Shown here piece after piece: positions 52,325 to 61,060 of a DNA stretch of 64,000 nt (position 1 is the first letter of the stretch; each line of letters opens with the position of its first letter). Source of the DNA: Pseudonocardia sp. HH130630-07 (GTDB taxonomy: Bacteria; Actinomycetota; Actinomycetes; Mycobacteriales; Pseudonocardiaceae). The stretch is taken from NCBI RefSeq assembly GCF_001698125.1, contig NZ_CP013854.1, positions 4,030,001-4,094,000 on the forward strand, read 5' to 3'. The notes under the pieces are model-generated. The model saw nothing but the letters and a program-made list of their open reading frames with translations. It was not told the origin of the DNA and made no database searches. Both the position numbers and the translations under genes were made by a program.

Positions 52325-53382
52325 CCGGCCCGGCGGGCGCCCGGGACGCCGTCGCCGACCTGCGCCGGATCGCGTTCCTCCTGGAGCGGGCGCACGAGTC
52401 GACGTACCGGGTCCGGGCGTTCCGGGCCGCGGCGGCCGCACTGCGCGGGCGCGACGCCGAGGAGCTGGCCCGGCGGCACGCCGCCGGGACGCTCACCGAC
52501 CTGCGCGGGGTCGGCGAGGTCACGGCCCGCTGCGTCGGCGAGTCGCTGACCGGCGAGGAACCGGTCTACCTGCGCCGGCTGGAGGACGCGGTGGCCCGCG
52601 CCGACGCCACCGGCATCCCGCTCGCCGAGGCGGCCGTGCGGTTGCGCGACGCGCTGCGCGGGGACTGCCACAGCCACACCGACGCCTCCGACGGCGGTTC
52701 CCCGCTGGCCGAGATGGCCGAGACGGCGATCGCACTGGGCCACGAGTACCTGGTGGTCACCGACCACTCGCCGCGGCTCACCGTCGCGAACGGCCTGTCG
52801 GCGGACCGGCTGCGGCGCCAGCTCGCCGACGTCGCGGAGCTGAACGACCGGATCGCCGCGACCGGGTCCGGGTTCCGGGTGCTCACCGGCATCGAGGTCG
52901 ACATCCTCGACGACGGGGCGCTCGACCAGTCCGAGGACCTGCTCGCCGAGCTGGACCTGGTCGTCGCGAGCGTGCACTCGAAGCTGCGGATGCCGCGGGC
53001 GGAGATGACCGAACGGATGCTGACGGCGGTGGCGAACCCGCACGTCGACGTGCTCGGGCACTGCACCGGCCGGATGGTGACCGGGCGTCGCGCGCGCCCG
53101 GAGTCGGAGTTCGACGCGAACGCCGTGTTCGAGGCCTGCGCCGGGTACGGCGTCGCCGTCGAGATCAACTCCCGGCCGGAGCGGCTCGACCCGCCGAAAC
53201 GCCTGCTGCGCCTGGCCGTCGAGGCGGGCTGCGAGTTCACGATCGACACCGACGCGCATGCCCCCGGCCAGCTCGACTGGCTCGACAACGGCTGCGCCCG
53301 CGCCGTCGCCTGCGGGGTGGAGCCGGACCGGATCCGCAACACCCGCGACGTCGCCGGCCTGCTCGGCACCACCCGGGCCTGA
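52321..53382 (+). CDS. PHP-domain protein with N-terminal HhH (PolX-like)
   Basis: 353 aa from the GTG overlapping the CYTH/CHAD stop. The N-terminal ~100 residues resemble DNA polymerase X HhH repeats (ADLRRIAFLLERAHESTYRVRAFRAA in pieces, TDLRGVGEVTARCVGE). The rest is a PHP phosphoesterase with metal ligands (GDCHSHTDASDGGSPL, VVTDHSPRL, TGIEVDIL, VASVHSKLR, DVLGHCTGR, FTIDTDAHAPGQL). The polymerase domain is absent. Likely a 3'-5' exonuclease or phosphatase. Confidence 0.88.
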   Translation: MTGPAGARDAVADLRRIAFLLERAHESTYRVRAFRAAAAALRGRDAEELARRHAAGTLTDLRGVGEVTARCVGESLTGEEPVYLRRLEDAVARADATGIPLAEAAVRLRDALRGDCHSHTDASDGGSPLAEMAETAIALGHEYLVVTDHSPRLTVANGLSADRLRRQLADVAELNDRIAATGSGFRVLTGIEVDILDDGALDQSEDLLAELDLVVASVHSKLRMPRAEMTERMLTAVANPHVDVLGHCTGRMVTGRRARPESEFDANAVFEACAGYGVAVEINSRPERLDPPKRLLRLAVEAGCEFTIDTDAHAPGQLDWLDNGCARAVACGVEPDRIRNTRDVAGLLGTTRA

Positions 53383-53802
53383 CCCCCACCGCCCGGGGCC
53401 CGGCGCACGTGCGCCCGGCTCGACCACGGGGCGGCGACCGGGCTTCGGGTCCGTCCCGGGCAAGCCGCGCTCGGAGGCCACCGCCGCACCCGCTCCCGGA
53501 CGCGGCCTCGCCCCGCCCCGTCGCGCTGCGGGTCTGCGCCGTGGACGCTCGCGCATCCCGCAGACGCTCACGGAATCGGGTGCGCGGGAACAGGTCCGGT
53601 GAGCGCGTGGGCCGGGGTGGCCTGCCGGGTGCAGGTTCGGCGCCTCGGAGCCGTCTGTGCGGTGCACGGAGGGTGAGACCTCCGGGGTATCGGTGACTCC
53701 CTGTCGGTCGGCGGTGACCCGGAAGGGTGGTTCGACTGGCGTCGGTCACGATCTGCTCGTCTGATGGGGCTGTCGGTGACGGAGTGACGAGAGGGGTCCA
53801 CG
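53383..53802. other. Intergenic region without a supported gene
   Basis: 420 bases between the PHP and GH16 genes. Near the left end GGCGCAC and GTGCGCC (53402-53415) form a palindrome that could end transcription. Farther on, CGGAGG-GTGAGA-CCTCCG (53667-53684) can form a six-pair hairpin in the GH16 leader. The reading frames crossing it have no family features. I looked for a ydaO-type (c-di-AMP) riboswitch, expected before some wall hydrolases, and could not recognise one. Confidence 0.5.
53402..53415 (+). terminator. Possible terminator after the PHP gene
   Basis: Perfect palindrome GGCGCAC/GTGCGCC extended by partly matching C/G flanks, 19 bases after the stop; no U-tract. Confidence 0.4.
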
Positions 53803-54876
53803 GTGCGTGTGAACGCGAGGTTCCGGCTACCGATCGCACTCTCCGTGCTGCCGCTGCTCACGGTCACCGCGCTGGCCGCTGGTCCCACGACGACCGCGGC
53901 GACCGCGGCCACGGGACCGACGGCGGCCACCGACATCACGGGACCGGCCGCCGCGGGACCGCCCGCGACAGGACCGGCCGCCGCAGTACCGGGCACCGCA
54001 GGACCGGCCGCGGCACCGGGCACCGCAGTACCGGGCACCGCAGTACCGGGCGCGGCAGGACCGGGCACCGCAGCACCGGGCGCCCCGGCACCGGGTCCGA
54101 CGTGCACCACGACCGCCGCCGACACCCTCGGCTGGGGCGAACCCACCCGGCGCTCGGAGTTCGACGGCACGGCCGTCCCACCGGACTGGCACCCCTACGG
54201 GCCCGAGCCCGGTCACGACAAGCAGGGCACCCGCACCCCGGACCAGGTCTCCGTCGCCGACGGCGCGATGACGATCGCCGCCGAGGCCGACGGCACCACC
54301 GGCGCGGCGAGCTGGCACCCCGGCCAGCGCTACGGCCGCTGGGAGGCGTGCGTGCGGTCGGAGGAGGCGTCCGGCGGGCTCAACGCGCTGCTGCTGCTCT
54401 GGCCGGTCGCCGAGGACTTCCCGGTCGGCGGCGAGATCGACTGGATGGAGATCACCGACGACAGCCGCCAGGAGACGTCGTTCTTCCTGCACTACGGGGA
54501 GGACAACGACCAGGACTACGGCTCGGTGCGGCACGACTCGACGCAGTGGTCGGCCTACGCGCTGGAGTGGACCCCGGAGAAGATCACCGCGTACGTGAAC
54601 GGCGAGCAGTGGTACTCCACCACGAACACCGAGCAGTTCCCGCCGGGCCCGATGAACATGACCATGCAGCTCGACTACTTCGGCGACGCCGGTGGCCCGA
54701 CCGCCATGCACCTGGACTGGGCCCGGCAGTGGGCGCTGCCGCAGAGCGAGCCGGCGACGCTGAGCCTGCCGTCGGGTGCCGCGGCGACCGGGCAGCCGAA
54801 GGACCACCCGGAGCGCGCGCCGCGCGAGCTGACCCCGGAGGAGCAGCAGGCGCAGGACGCGCTGCCCACCGGCTGA
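53803..54876 (+). CDS. Secreted glycoside hydrolase family 16 protein
   Basis: 357 aa from a GTG with GAGAGGGG 6 bases upstream. Signal peptide (FRLPIALSVLPLLTVTALA), then about 65 residues of Pro/Gly/Thr/Ala linker built from five-residue repeats. The GH16 jelly roll follows from about residue 105. The catalytic motif ExDxxE is EIDWMEITDD, preceded by GLNALLLLWPVAEDFPVGG. Such enzymes hydrolyse beta-1,3/1,4-glucans outside the cell. The linker sits at the N-terminus, between signal and catalytic domain. Confidence 0.9.
   Translation: MRVNARFRLPIALSVLPLLTVTALAAGPTTTAATAATGPTAATDITGPAAAGPPATGPAAAVPGTAGPAAAPGTAVPGTAVPGAAGPGTAAPGAPAPGPTCTTTAADTLGWGEPTRRSEFDGTAVPPDWHPYGPEPGHDKQGTRTPDQVSVADGAMTIAAEADGTTGAASWHPGQRYGRWEACVRSEEASGGLNALLLLWPVAEDFPVGGEIDWMEITDDSRQETSFFLHYGEDNDQDYGSVRHDSTQWSAYALEWTPEKITAYVNGEQWYSTTNTEQFPPGPMNMTMQLDYFGDAGGPTAMHLDWARQWALPQSEPATLSLPSGAAATGQPKDHPERAPRELTPEEQQAQDALPTG
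54021..54095 (+). repeat. Five tandem 15-bp repeats in the GH16 linker
   Basis: Units based on CACCGCAGTACCGGG start at 54021, 54036, 54051, 54066 and 54081; the first two are identical and the others vary. They encode the Pro-Gly-Thr-Ala linker and could change number by slippage. Confidence 0.8.
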
Positions 54877-54894
54877 CCCGGTGCGCCCGGTGGC

Positions 54895-55884
54895 TCAGCC
54901 CGCGGCGTCGAGCTCGGCGCGGGTCGGGGGGTTGGCACCGTGTCGCGAGCAGGTGATCGCGGCGGCCGTGACGGCCTCGGACAGCACGCCGTCGAGGGTC
55001 TCGCGGTCCATCCGGTACAGGTCGTCGCGGGCCGCGGCCCCGAGCAGCCCGCGCCGGTGCAGCCCGGCCAGCAGGGCCGCGGAGAAGTTGTCCCCGGCAC
55101 CGACGGTGTCGACGACCTCGATCTCCTTCCCGGGTAGCACGCTGTGCAGGCCGGACGCGGTCCCGGCGAGCACGCCGTTCGCACCCAGCGTCACCACGAC
55201 GACCGCGGGCCCCAGCTCCAGCCACTCGCCGACGACGTCACCCGGCTCGCGGCCGGGCTGCAGCCACTCGAGGTCCTCCTCGCTGACCTTGACCACGTCG
55301 GCCAGCCCGAGCAGCTCGTGCACACCGGGCAGCACGTCCTCCGGGGTGCCCATCAGCAGCGGCCGGATGTTCGGGTCGTAGCTGACGGTCGCGGTGTCCA
55401 CGGCGGAGGCCAGCAGCTCCCGCAACGCCTCGTGCCCCGGCGCGGTGGTCAGCGCCAGCGACCCGGAGTGGACGGCGACGACGGGCTCGTCACCCTCGGG
55501 GTCCAGCGCGCCGGACAGCTCCTCGGCCGTCCACTGCCAGTCCGCGGTGCCGGAGATCCGGAAGTCGTAGGACGCCTGGCCGTCCGCCGCCAGCTCCACG
55601 ATCGCCAGCGACGACGGCTCCGCGGCCTCGACCGCGTGCGAGAGGTCGACGCCGTTGTCCGCCAGGTGGTCACGCAGCTTGCGCCCGAGCAGGTCGTCGG
55701 CGAGCCGGGCGAGCATCCGGGCCCGCACGTCGAGCCGGGACAGCCCGACCGCCACGTTCGCCGGGCTCCCGCCGGGGGCGAACTCCCAGTACCCCGCAGC
55801 GGGGGCGGGGACGATGTCGACGAGTGCCTCGCCGGCGACGGCGACGACTCCGCGCGGCCGGCGTGCGGCAGCAGTTTCGGGCAT
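54895..55884 (-). CDS. PfkB-family carbohydrate kinase (fructokinase-like)
   Basis: 329 aa ribokinase-fold sugar kinase. PfkB signature 1 is FAPGGSPANVAVGLSRLD, substrate loop around GEALVDIVPAP, and signature 2 with the catalytic Asp is DTVGAGDNFSAALLAGL. SYDPNIRPLL is typical of fructokinase-like members. TACAGT (plus-strand 55891-55896) lies 6 bases before the ATG, so it is probably leaderless. Convergent with the GH16 gene, 18 bases apart. Confidence 0.92.
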   Translation of the reverse strand: MPETAAARRPRGVVAVAGEALVDIVPAPAAGYWEFAPGGSPANVAVGLSRLDVRARMLARLADDLLGRKLRDHLADNGVDLSHAVEAAEPSSLAIVELAADGQASYDFRISGTADWQWTAEELSGALDPEGDEPVVAVHSGSLALTTAPGHEALRELLASAVDTATVSYDPNIRPLLMGTPEDVLPGVHELLGLADVVKVSEEDLEWLQPGREPGDVVGEWLELGPAVVVVTLGANGVLAGTASGLHSVLPGKEIEVVDTVGAGDNFSAALLAGLHRRGLLGAAARDDLYRMDRETLDGVLSEAVTAAAITCSRHGANPPTRAELDAAG

Positions 55885-55992
55885 GGGCGCACTGTATCCA
55901 CCGCCCGGCGGGGTCCTCCCCACCCGAGGTGGGTGACCCGTACCGCCACCCACCCGCAGTACACGGTCCGTGGCACGTGGTAGGCATGACGG

Positions 55993-57003
55993 GTGCCCCG
56001 GAAGATCCCGGTCGTGGTGCTGGCCGGTTTCCTCGGAGCCGGCAAGACGACCCTGCTGAACCACCTCCTCGCGACCGCCGGGGACGCGCGCATCGGTGTC
56101 GTCGTCAACGACTTCGGCTCGGTCGGGATCGACGCGATGCGGATCGCCGGGCAGGCCGGTGAGGTCGTCGGGCTCGGGAACGGGTGCCTGTGCTGCGAGA
56201 TCGGCGAGGGCGGCGTCGCGGGCGTGCTGGAGAGCCTCACTCGTCGGCGTGACGAGATCGACGTCATCGTGATCGAGGCCAGCGGGATCGCCGAGCCCGG
56301 CACGCTGGTCCAGCTGGTCCTCGACGCGCTCGGCCGGGACCTCGGTTTCGGAGGGCTGGTCGAGGTCGTCGACGCGGCCGAGCTGGCCGCCACCCGGTTG
56401 CGGCACCCGCAGCTGGACCGGCACATCGGGCTGGCCGATCTCGTCGTCCTCAACAAGATCGACCGGGTCGACCCGGGCACCCTGTGGCGGGCCCGGCGAC
56501 TGTGCCGGGAGGCGAACCCGCGGGCGCCGATCGTCCCGGTCCGCGATGGCGCGATCGACCCGGCGCTGCTGTTCGACATCGAGATCGTGCCGGGCCGGCA
56601 GCTGATGCTCGGCGAGCAGGTGCGCGAGGCCGGCGAGGAGCACGCCGCACACCTGCACGCCGGCTACCAGAGCGTCACCTTCCGCTGCGACGAGCCGCTC
56701 GACGCCGGCCGGCTGCAGGACCTGCTCGACGCCCGTCCGTCCGGCCTCTACCGGATCAAGGGCTCGGTGCGGTTCGCCGCCGCGCCGGCCGCCGAGCGCT
56801 GGGACCTGCACACGGTCGGCCGCTACGTGCGGTTCCGCCGGGCCCGGTGGGACAGCGGCGAACCCCGCCGCACCACCCTGGTCATGATCGGGACCGGGCT
56901 GGACGAGGCCGCACTGCACCGCGCGCTGCGCGCCTGTGTCGCGGGGGCCGACGACCGCCGCGACACCGACGCACTGCTCCCGGTCGCCCGCTACGCGGTG
57001 TGA
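55993..57003 (+). CDS. COG0523 (CobW/ZigA-type) GTPase, putative metallochaperone
   Basis: 336 aa from a GTG. Walker A VVLAGFLGAGKTTLLNHLL, metal-binding CxCC in GNGCLCCEIGEGG, VIEASGIAEPGTLVQ, NKxD as LNKIDRVD, and a CobW C-terminal domain. These G3E GTPases deliver zinc or another metal to client proteins. No Zur box is visible upstream. A TAGGCA hexamer (55981-55986) 6 bases before the start fits leaderless transcription. Confidence 0.9.
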   Translation: MPRKIPVVVLAGFLGAGKTTLLNHLLATAGDARIGVVVNDFGSVGIDAMRIAGQAGEVVGLGNGCLCCEIGEGGVAGVLESLTRRRDEIDVIVIEASGIAEPGTLVQLVLDALGRDLGFGGLVEVVDAAELAATRLRHPQLDRHIGLADLVVLNKIDRVDPGTLWRARRLCREANPRAPIVPVRDGAIDPALLFDIEIVPGRQLMLGEQVREAGEEHAAHLHAGYQSVTFRCDEPLDAGRLQDLLDARPSGLYRIKGSVRFAAAPAAERWDLHTVGRYVRFRRARWDSGEPRRTTLVMIGTGLDEAALHRALRACVAGADDRRDTDALLPVARYAV

Positions 57004-57030
57004 CCGGCCGGGGCCGCCGCCGGACGGCGG

Positions 57031-57603
57031 TCAGACGGCGGTGAGATCGGGACCGGTCGCGGGCTCGTCGAGCACCGCGAGCGCGTCGATCGCCCAGATC
57101 TCCTGCGCACCGACGGCGGTCCACAGCAGACCGCCCAGGGTGCGGGTCGGATCGATCCGCCCGGCCTGCCAGGACGGGCTCGCCGCGACCCGCTCGGCGC
57201 GGGCGCACAGCCGCCACTCGACCGATTCGCGGTCGGTCACCTCGACGGCGAACCGGCCGTGGCCGAACCGGGCGCGGTAGCGGCGCACCGGGTCGGTCAC
57301 CGCGTGGATCATCGACAGCACGCCGACGGCACCGGCGAACGTGACCGGGAGCGCGACCGCGAGGACCAGCACGAGCCAGGCCCAGCTCTGCGCACCCACG
57401 GTCACCGCGGCGACGACGGAGGTCAGGACCGCGGTGGCGGTCAGCGCCCCGGCGGGGAGCCGCGTGTAGACGAGGTCCCCCGCGTCGTCGATGACGTAGG
57501 AGGTGTCCTGCAGCAGGGCGGGATCGTGCACGCGGTAACCGCGGCGGGTACGGATGAGGGTCGGAAGCCGATCGGTGGGAGCACCGGTGGTGAAGTCGTT
57601 CAT
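57031..57603 (-). CDS. Two-helix membrane protein of unknown function
   Basis: 190 aa from the ATG at 57603. Two adjacent transmembrane helices lie near the middle (ALTATAVLTSVVAAVTVGA and WAWLVLVLAVALPVTFAGAV), followed by a soluble domain with FAVEVTDRESVEWRL and GLLWTAVGAQEIWAIDALAVL. No family recognised; the layout is like bacterial PH-type membrane proteins but the match is weak. Convergent with the CobW gene. Confidence 0.65.
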   Translation of the reverse strand: MNDFTTGAPTDRLPTLIRTRRGYRVHDPALLQDTSYVIDDAGDLVYTRLPAGALTATAVLTSVVAAVTVGAQSWAWLVLVLAVALPVTFAGAVGVLSMIHAVTDPVRRYRARFGHGRFAVEVTDRESVEWRLCARAERVAASPSWQAGRIDPTRTLGGLLWTAVGAQEIWAIDALAVLDEPATGPDLTAV

Positions 57604-57681
57604 GGTCGTGCTCGATCTGTGAGAAGCCTGCTGCTCGCGGCCCACCGGATGGCCGTCGCGCCCGGTCAGTCGCACACGATG

Positions 57682-57720
57682 CCTGCCGGTGTTACAGATT
57701 CACAACGAGTTCCCGGCAGG
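57682..57720 (-). terminator. Hairpin downstream of the Rsm22 gene
   Basis: CCTGCCGG (57682-57689) and CCGGCAGG (57713-57720) are exact complements with a 23-base AT-richer loop, 18 bases past the Rsm22-like stop on the minus strand. Either a terminator or a protein site. Confidence 0.45.
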
Positions 57721-57738
57721 TCGTCCCAGTGGCGTTGA

Positions 57739-58800
57739 TCACCCCCGGTTGCGCGTTCCGGGGCCGTCGTACTCCGGCGGCCACGGGTCCCCCCACGCCG
57801 CGTCGCGGGCGGCCCGGTACAGCGCCCCGCGACTGCGCGGAACGGGGGTGTCGCGAAGCTCGCCGTCCGCGCCGCAGACACTCAGGGTGACCAGTCCCTT
57901 GCGGCTGCGCGGGTGCCGCAGCACCCGTCCGGCGGCCCGCGGCGGCGGCTGCGCACCGTCCGGGCGGACGGCGACGACGTAGGAGAACTTCTCGTCCTCG
58001 TGCCCGAGCGAGCCCGCCTTGAGCGCCCGGTGCCGGGAGCTGCGGTTCACCCGGGCCGCGAAGTGGCACCAGTCGGCGCCGGTGACCGGGCAGGTGTCGT
58101 CGTGCGGGCACGGGGCCACGATCCGCAGGCCCGCGTCCAGCAGGCGGGAGCGCGCGGCGAGCACGTGGGCGTAGCCGGCCGGCGTCCCCGGCTCGACCAC
58201 GGCCACGATCCGGGCTGAGCGGGCCATCGCGGCCGGCACCGCGGCGCGGACCGGGTCCGGGAGCTCACCCAGCAGGTAGCAGGCGGTGAGCAGGTCTGCG
58301 TCCGGGAGCTCGGTGCCGGTCCCGAGCAGGACGTCCTCCCAGCGGGCGGAGCGCACCACCGCGGCCGGGGCGAGCGCGGCCAGCCTGCGGCCCATGGCGC
58401 GGGCCGGGGCGGCGGCCTCCAGGACCGTCGTGCGGCGCACCGACGGCCAGACCTGCGCGGCCGCCCAGACCGCGGCGCCGGTGCCGCCGCCGAGGTCCAC
58501 GTGCGTCGCCGGGGCGGGGACCCGGCCCGCGGCCCGGCCCAGCACGTCCAGGACGGCGGCGTGGGTGGCCGGCATCCGGTACGCCGCGTAGGCGGCGGCG
58601 TCGTCGTCGGAACGCAGGATCGGGGCGGTGGGGACCGATCCGCTGCGGTAGGCCCCGATCAGCCGCTCGACGACCGGGGCGAGCCGCGCGGTCGGGACCG
58701 CGTCGAGCACCGAGTCCAGCGCGGCACCGAGCGCGGTGCCGAGCTCCGGCCCGTGGCCGGTCCCGGTGTCGGTATCGGTGTCAGGTGCGGGGTGGTCCAC
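57739..58800 (-). CDS. Rsm22-like small ribosomal subunit methyltransferase-family protein
   Basis: 353 aa. SAM site THVDLGGGTGAAVWAAAQVWP, then the Rsm22 cysteine block IVAPCPHDDTCPVTGADWCHF and KxGSLGHEDEKFSYV, and an arginine-rich C-terminal segment. Rsm22 proteins act in (mito)ribosome small-subunit assembly, and the cysteines may hold an Fe-S cluster. The N-terminus has a short Asp-Thr repeat (DTDTDTGTG). Confidence 0.88.
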   Translation of the reverse strand: MDHPAPDTDTDTGTGHGPELGTALGAALDSVLDAVPTARLAPVVERLIGAYRSGSVPTAPILRSDDDAAAYAAYRMPATHAAVLDVLGRAAGRVPAPATHVDLGGGTGAAVWAAAQVWPSVRRTTVLEAAAPARAMGRRLAALAPAAVVRSARWEDVLLGTGTELPDADLLTACYLLGELPDPVRAAVPAAMARSARIVAVVEPGTPAGYAHVLAARSRLLDAGLRIVAPCPHDDTCPVTGADWCHFAARVNRSSRHRALKAGSLGHEDEKFSYVVAVRPDGAQPPPRAAGRVLRHPRSRKGLVTLSVCGADGELRDTPVPRSRGALYRAARDAAWGDPWPPEYDGPGTRNRG

Positions 58801-58887
58801 CCGGCCATCCCACCACCCGTGCCGGTGCCCGCCCGCGGTCCGGTCGGTCCCGCGTCCCGGCGACCGGCCCGGCCGCCGCGCGTCGCC

Positions 58888-59415
58888 TCACCGCAGCAGC
58901 GGGTCGTCCAGCGCGTCCAGCAGCGGGACCTGCAGCCGGGCCCACGGGGACAGGCCCGATCCCGGGTCGCCCGCGGCGGCCCGGAACTCCGCCCAGCTCC
59001 ACCACCGCACCTCGTCGACCTCGTCCGGGTGCGGGTCGGGCTCCCCGTCGAGCCGGGCGACGAAGACCGGGCAGAGCTCGTTCTCCTCGATCCCGTCCTG
59101 CGTGGCCCGGTAACTGAACTCCGGCAGCACCAGCCGCAGCTCGGTGGCCCGGACGCCGAGCTCGTCGGCGAGCCTGCGGTGCACGGCGCCGGCCATGTCC
59201 TCACCCGGCGCGGGGTGCCCGCAGCAGGTGTTCGTCCACACCAGCGGGAACGCGGTCTTTCCCGCCGCGCGCCGGGTGACCAGCAGCCGGCCGTCGGCGC
59301 CGACGCCGTAGCAGGAGAACGCCAGGTGCCGCGGGGTACGGGCGCCGTGCACCGTCGCCTTGTCGGCCACGCCGACCGGGTTGCCGTCATCGTCGAGGAG
59401 CACGACCTGTTCCAT
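58888..59415 (-). CDS. idi: Isopentenyl-diphosphate delta-isomerase, type I
   Basis: 175 aa Nudix-fold enzyme that converts IPP to DMAPP. Catalytic Cys in VWTNTCCGHPAPGE, Nudix-like stretch AVHRRLADELG, catalytic Glu in IEENELCPVF, and the Trp in VRWWSWAEF. Needs Mg2+ and Zn2+/Mn2+ in the family. It stands alone here; no other isoprenoid genes lie in the window. Confidence 0.95.
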   Translation of the reverse strand: MEQVVLLDDDGNPVGVADKATVHGARTPRHLAFSCYGVGADGRLLVTRRAAGKTAFPLVWTNTCCGHPAPGEDMAGAVHRRLADELGVRATELRLVLPEFSYRATQDGIEENELCPVFVARLDGEPDPHPDEVDEVRWWSWAEFRAAAGDPGSGLSPWARLQVPLLDALDDPLLR

Positions 59416-59589
59416 CCGACCTGTCTACTACCGCCACGACGGCCCCGCCGTACCGGTGGGGCCCGCCGCGAATCCGATCGCCGTGCAACACCGGGTCGTG
59501 TTCACTCGATGTACCCCCACGACACCGGCCGCGGTCCCGCACGCCCCGATCCGGCCGGTGCCGGCGGCCGACCACGAAGGAGACGCGCT

Positions 59590-61050
59590 GTGACGACCGA
59601 GCCCACCACCGGCCCCGCCTCCCGGGCGGAACCCCTGCCGGACGGCGCTCCGCTGATCATCGCGCTGCTCGTCGGGTCCGCCTTCGTGATGATCCTCAAC
59701 GAGACGATCATGAGCGTCGCGCTGCCGGCCCTGATCGCCGACCTGCACATCACCGCGGCCACCGCCCAGTGGCTGACCAGCGGCTTCCTGCTGACGATGG
59801 CCGTGGTCATCCCGATCACCGGGTTCCTGCTGCAGCGGTTCCGGCCCCGCTCGGTCTACCTGGCGTCGATGAGCCTGTTCAGCGCGGGCACGCTGGTCTC
59901 GGCGCTGGCACCGGCGTTCGGGATGCTGCTCGTCGGCCGGGTGGTGCAGGCCTGCGGGACCGCGGTGATGGTGCCCCTGCTCATGACCACGATCCTGCGC
60001 CTGGTCCCGGCCACGAAGCGCGGGCAGACGATGGGCACCATCTCGATCGTCATCGCGGTCGCGCCGGCGCTCGGCCCGACGCTGTCCGGGGCCATCCTGT
60101 CGGCGCTGGGCTGGCGCTGGATGTTCTGGATCGTGCTGCCGATCGCGTTGCTGGCGCTGGCCGCCGGCGCCACCTGGCTGCGGGTGAGCGCCGAGACGTC
60201 GAAGGCCCCGCTGGACGTGCTGTCCGTGCTGATCTCGATGGTCGCGTTCTCCGGCATCGTCTACGGCCTGTCCGCGGTCGGCGAGTCCGCGGTGGCCGGC
60301 CCGCACGGCGGCGTCCCGGCGTGGGTACCGCTGGGGCTCGGCGTCGTGGCGCTCGCGGTGTTCGTGCACCGGCAGATCCGGCTGCAGCGGACCGGGTCCC
60401 CGTTGCTCGACCTGCGGCCGTTCACGCTGCGCCGCTACACACTGGCGCTGGTGCTGGTGGCGACCGGGTTCATGTCCCTGTTCGGGGCGATCATCATGCT
60501 GCCGCTCTACGTCCAGAACGTGCTCGGCGACAGCGCGTTCGTCGCGGGTCTGGTGGTGCTGCCCGGCGGCCTGGTGATGGGTCTGATGGGGCCGGTGGTC
60601 GGCCGGGCCTACGACCGGCTCGGGGTCCGTCCGCTCGTGGTGCCCGGGGCGTTGCTGCTGGCGGCGGTCATGTGGGGCTTCACCACGCTCGGCGCCGCCT
60701 CACCGATCTGGCTGGTCGCGGTGCTCTACGCCGGGCTGTCCGCGGCGCTGGCCCTGATGTTCACCCCGCTCATGACCGATGCGCTGGGCGCGCTGCCCAG
60801 CCACCTCTACTCGCACGGCAGCGCGATCGTCACCACGCTGCAGCAGGTCGCCGGGGCGGCCGGCACCGCACTGTTCATCACCGTGATGACGCTGGCCTCC
60901 GGCGGGGCCGGGGTGAACGCCGCCGGGGTGCACGCCGCGTTCCTCGTCGCCGCGGTGGTGTCGCTGCTGGTGGTGGCGCTGTCCTTCCTGACCGGCGGCC
61001 GCCCGGCCGAGGACGCCACGGTCGGCCCGGCCCCGGCCGGGAACGGCTGA
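59590..61050 (+). CDS. MFS multidrug transporter, DHA2 (14-TM) family
   Basis: 486 aa from the GTG at 59590 with GGAGA 7 bases upstream. DHA2 marks: VMILNETIMSVALPALIADL, WLTSGFLLTMAVVIPITGFL, motif C-like ALGPTLSGAILSALGWRWMF, and FVAGLVVLPGGLVMGLMGPV. About 14 helices. EmrB/LmrB/QacA-type proton antiporter for hydrophobic compounds. No regulator gene adjoins. Confidence 0.92.
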   Translation: MTTEPTTGPASRAEPLPDGAPLIIALLVGSAFVMILNETIMSVALPALIADLHITAATAQWLTSGFLLTMAVVIPITGFLLQRFRPRSVYLASMSLFSAGTLVSALAPAFGMLLVGRVVQACGTAVMVPLLMTTILRLVPATKRGQTMGTISIVIAVAPALGPTLSGAILSALGWRWMFWIVLPIALLALAAGATWLRVSAETSKAPLDVLSVLISMVAFSGIVYGLSAVGESAVAGPHGGVPAWVPLGLGVVALAVFVHRQIRLQRTGSPLLDLRPFTLRRYTLALVLVATGFMSLFGAIIMLPLYVQNVLGDSAFVAGLVVLPGGLVMGLMGPVVGRAYDRLGVRPLVVPGALLLAAVMWGFTTLGAASPIWLVAVLYAGLSAALALMFTPLMTDALGALPSHLYSHGSAIVTTLQQVAGAAGTALFITVMTLASGGAGVNAAGVHAAFLVAAVVSLLVVALSFLTGGRPAEDATVGPAPAGNG

Positions 61051-61060
61051 GCGCCCCGGG

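Noticed and set aside
53600..53802. c-di-AMP (ydaO) riboswitch before the GH16 gene
   Set aside because: Small hairpins are present but I could not recognise the conserved core of the class.
53970..54100. Possible CRISPR-like array
   Set aside because: Units are 15 bp, contiguous, in frame with a secreted protein and have no spacers.
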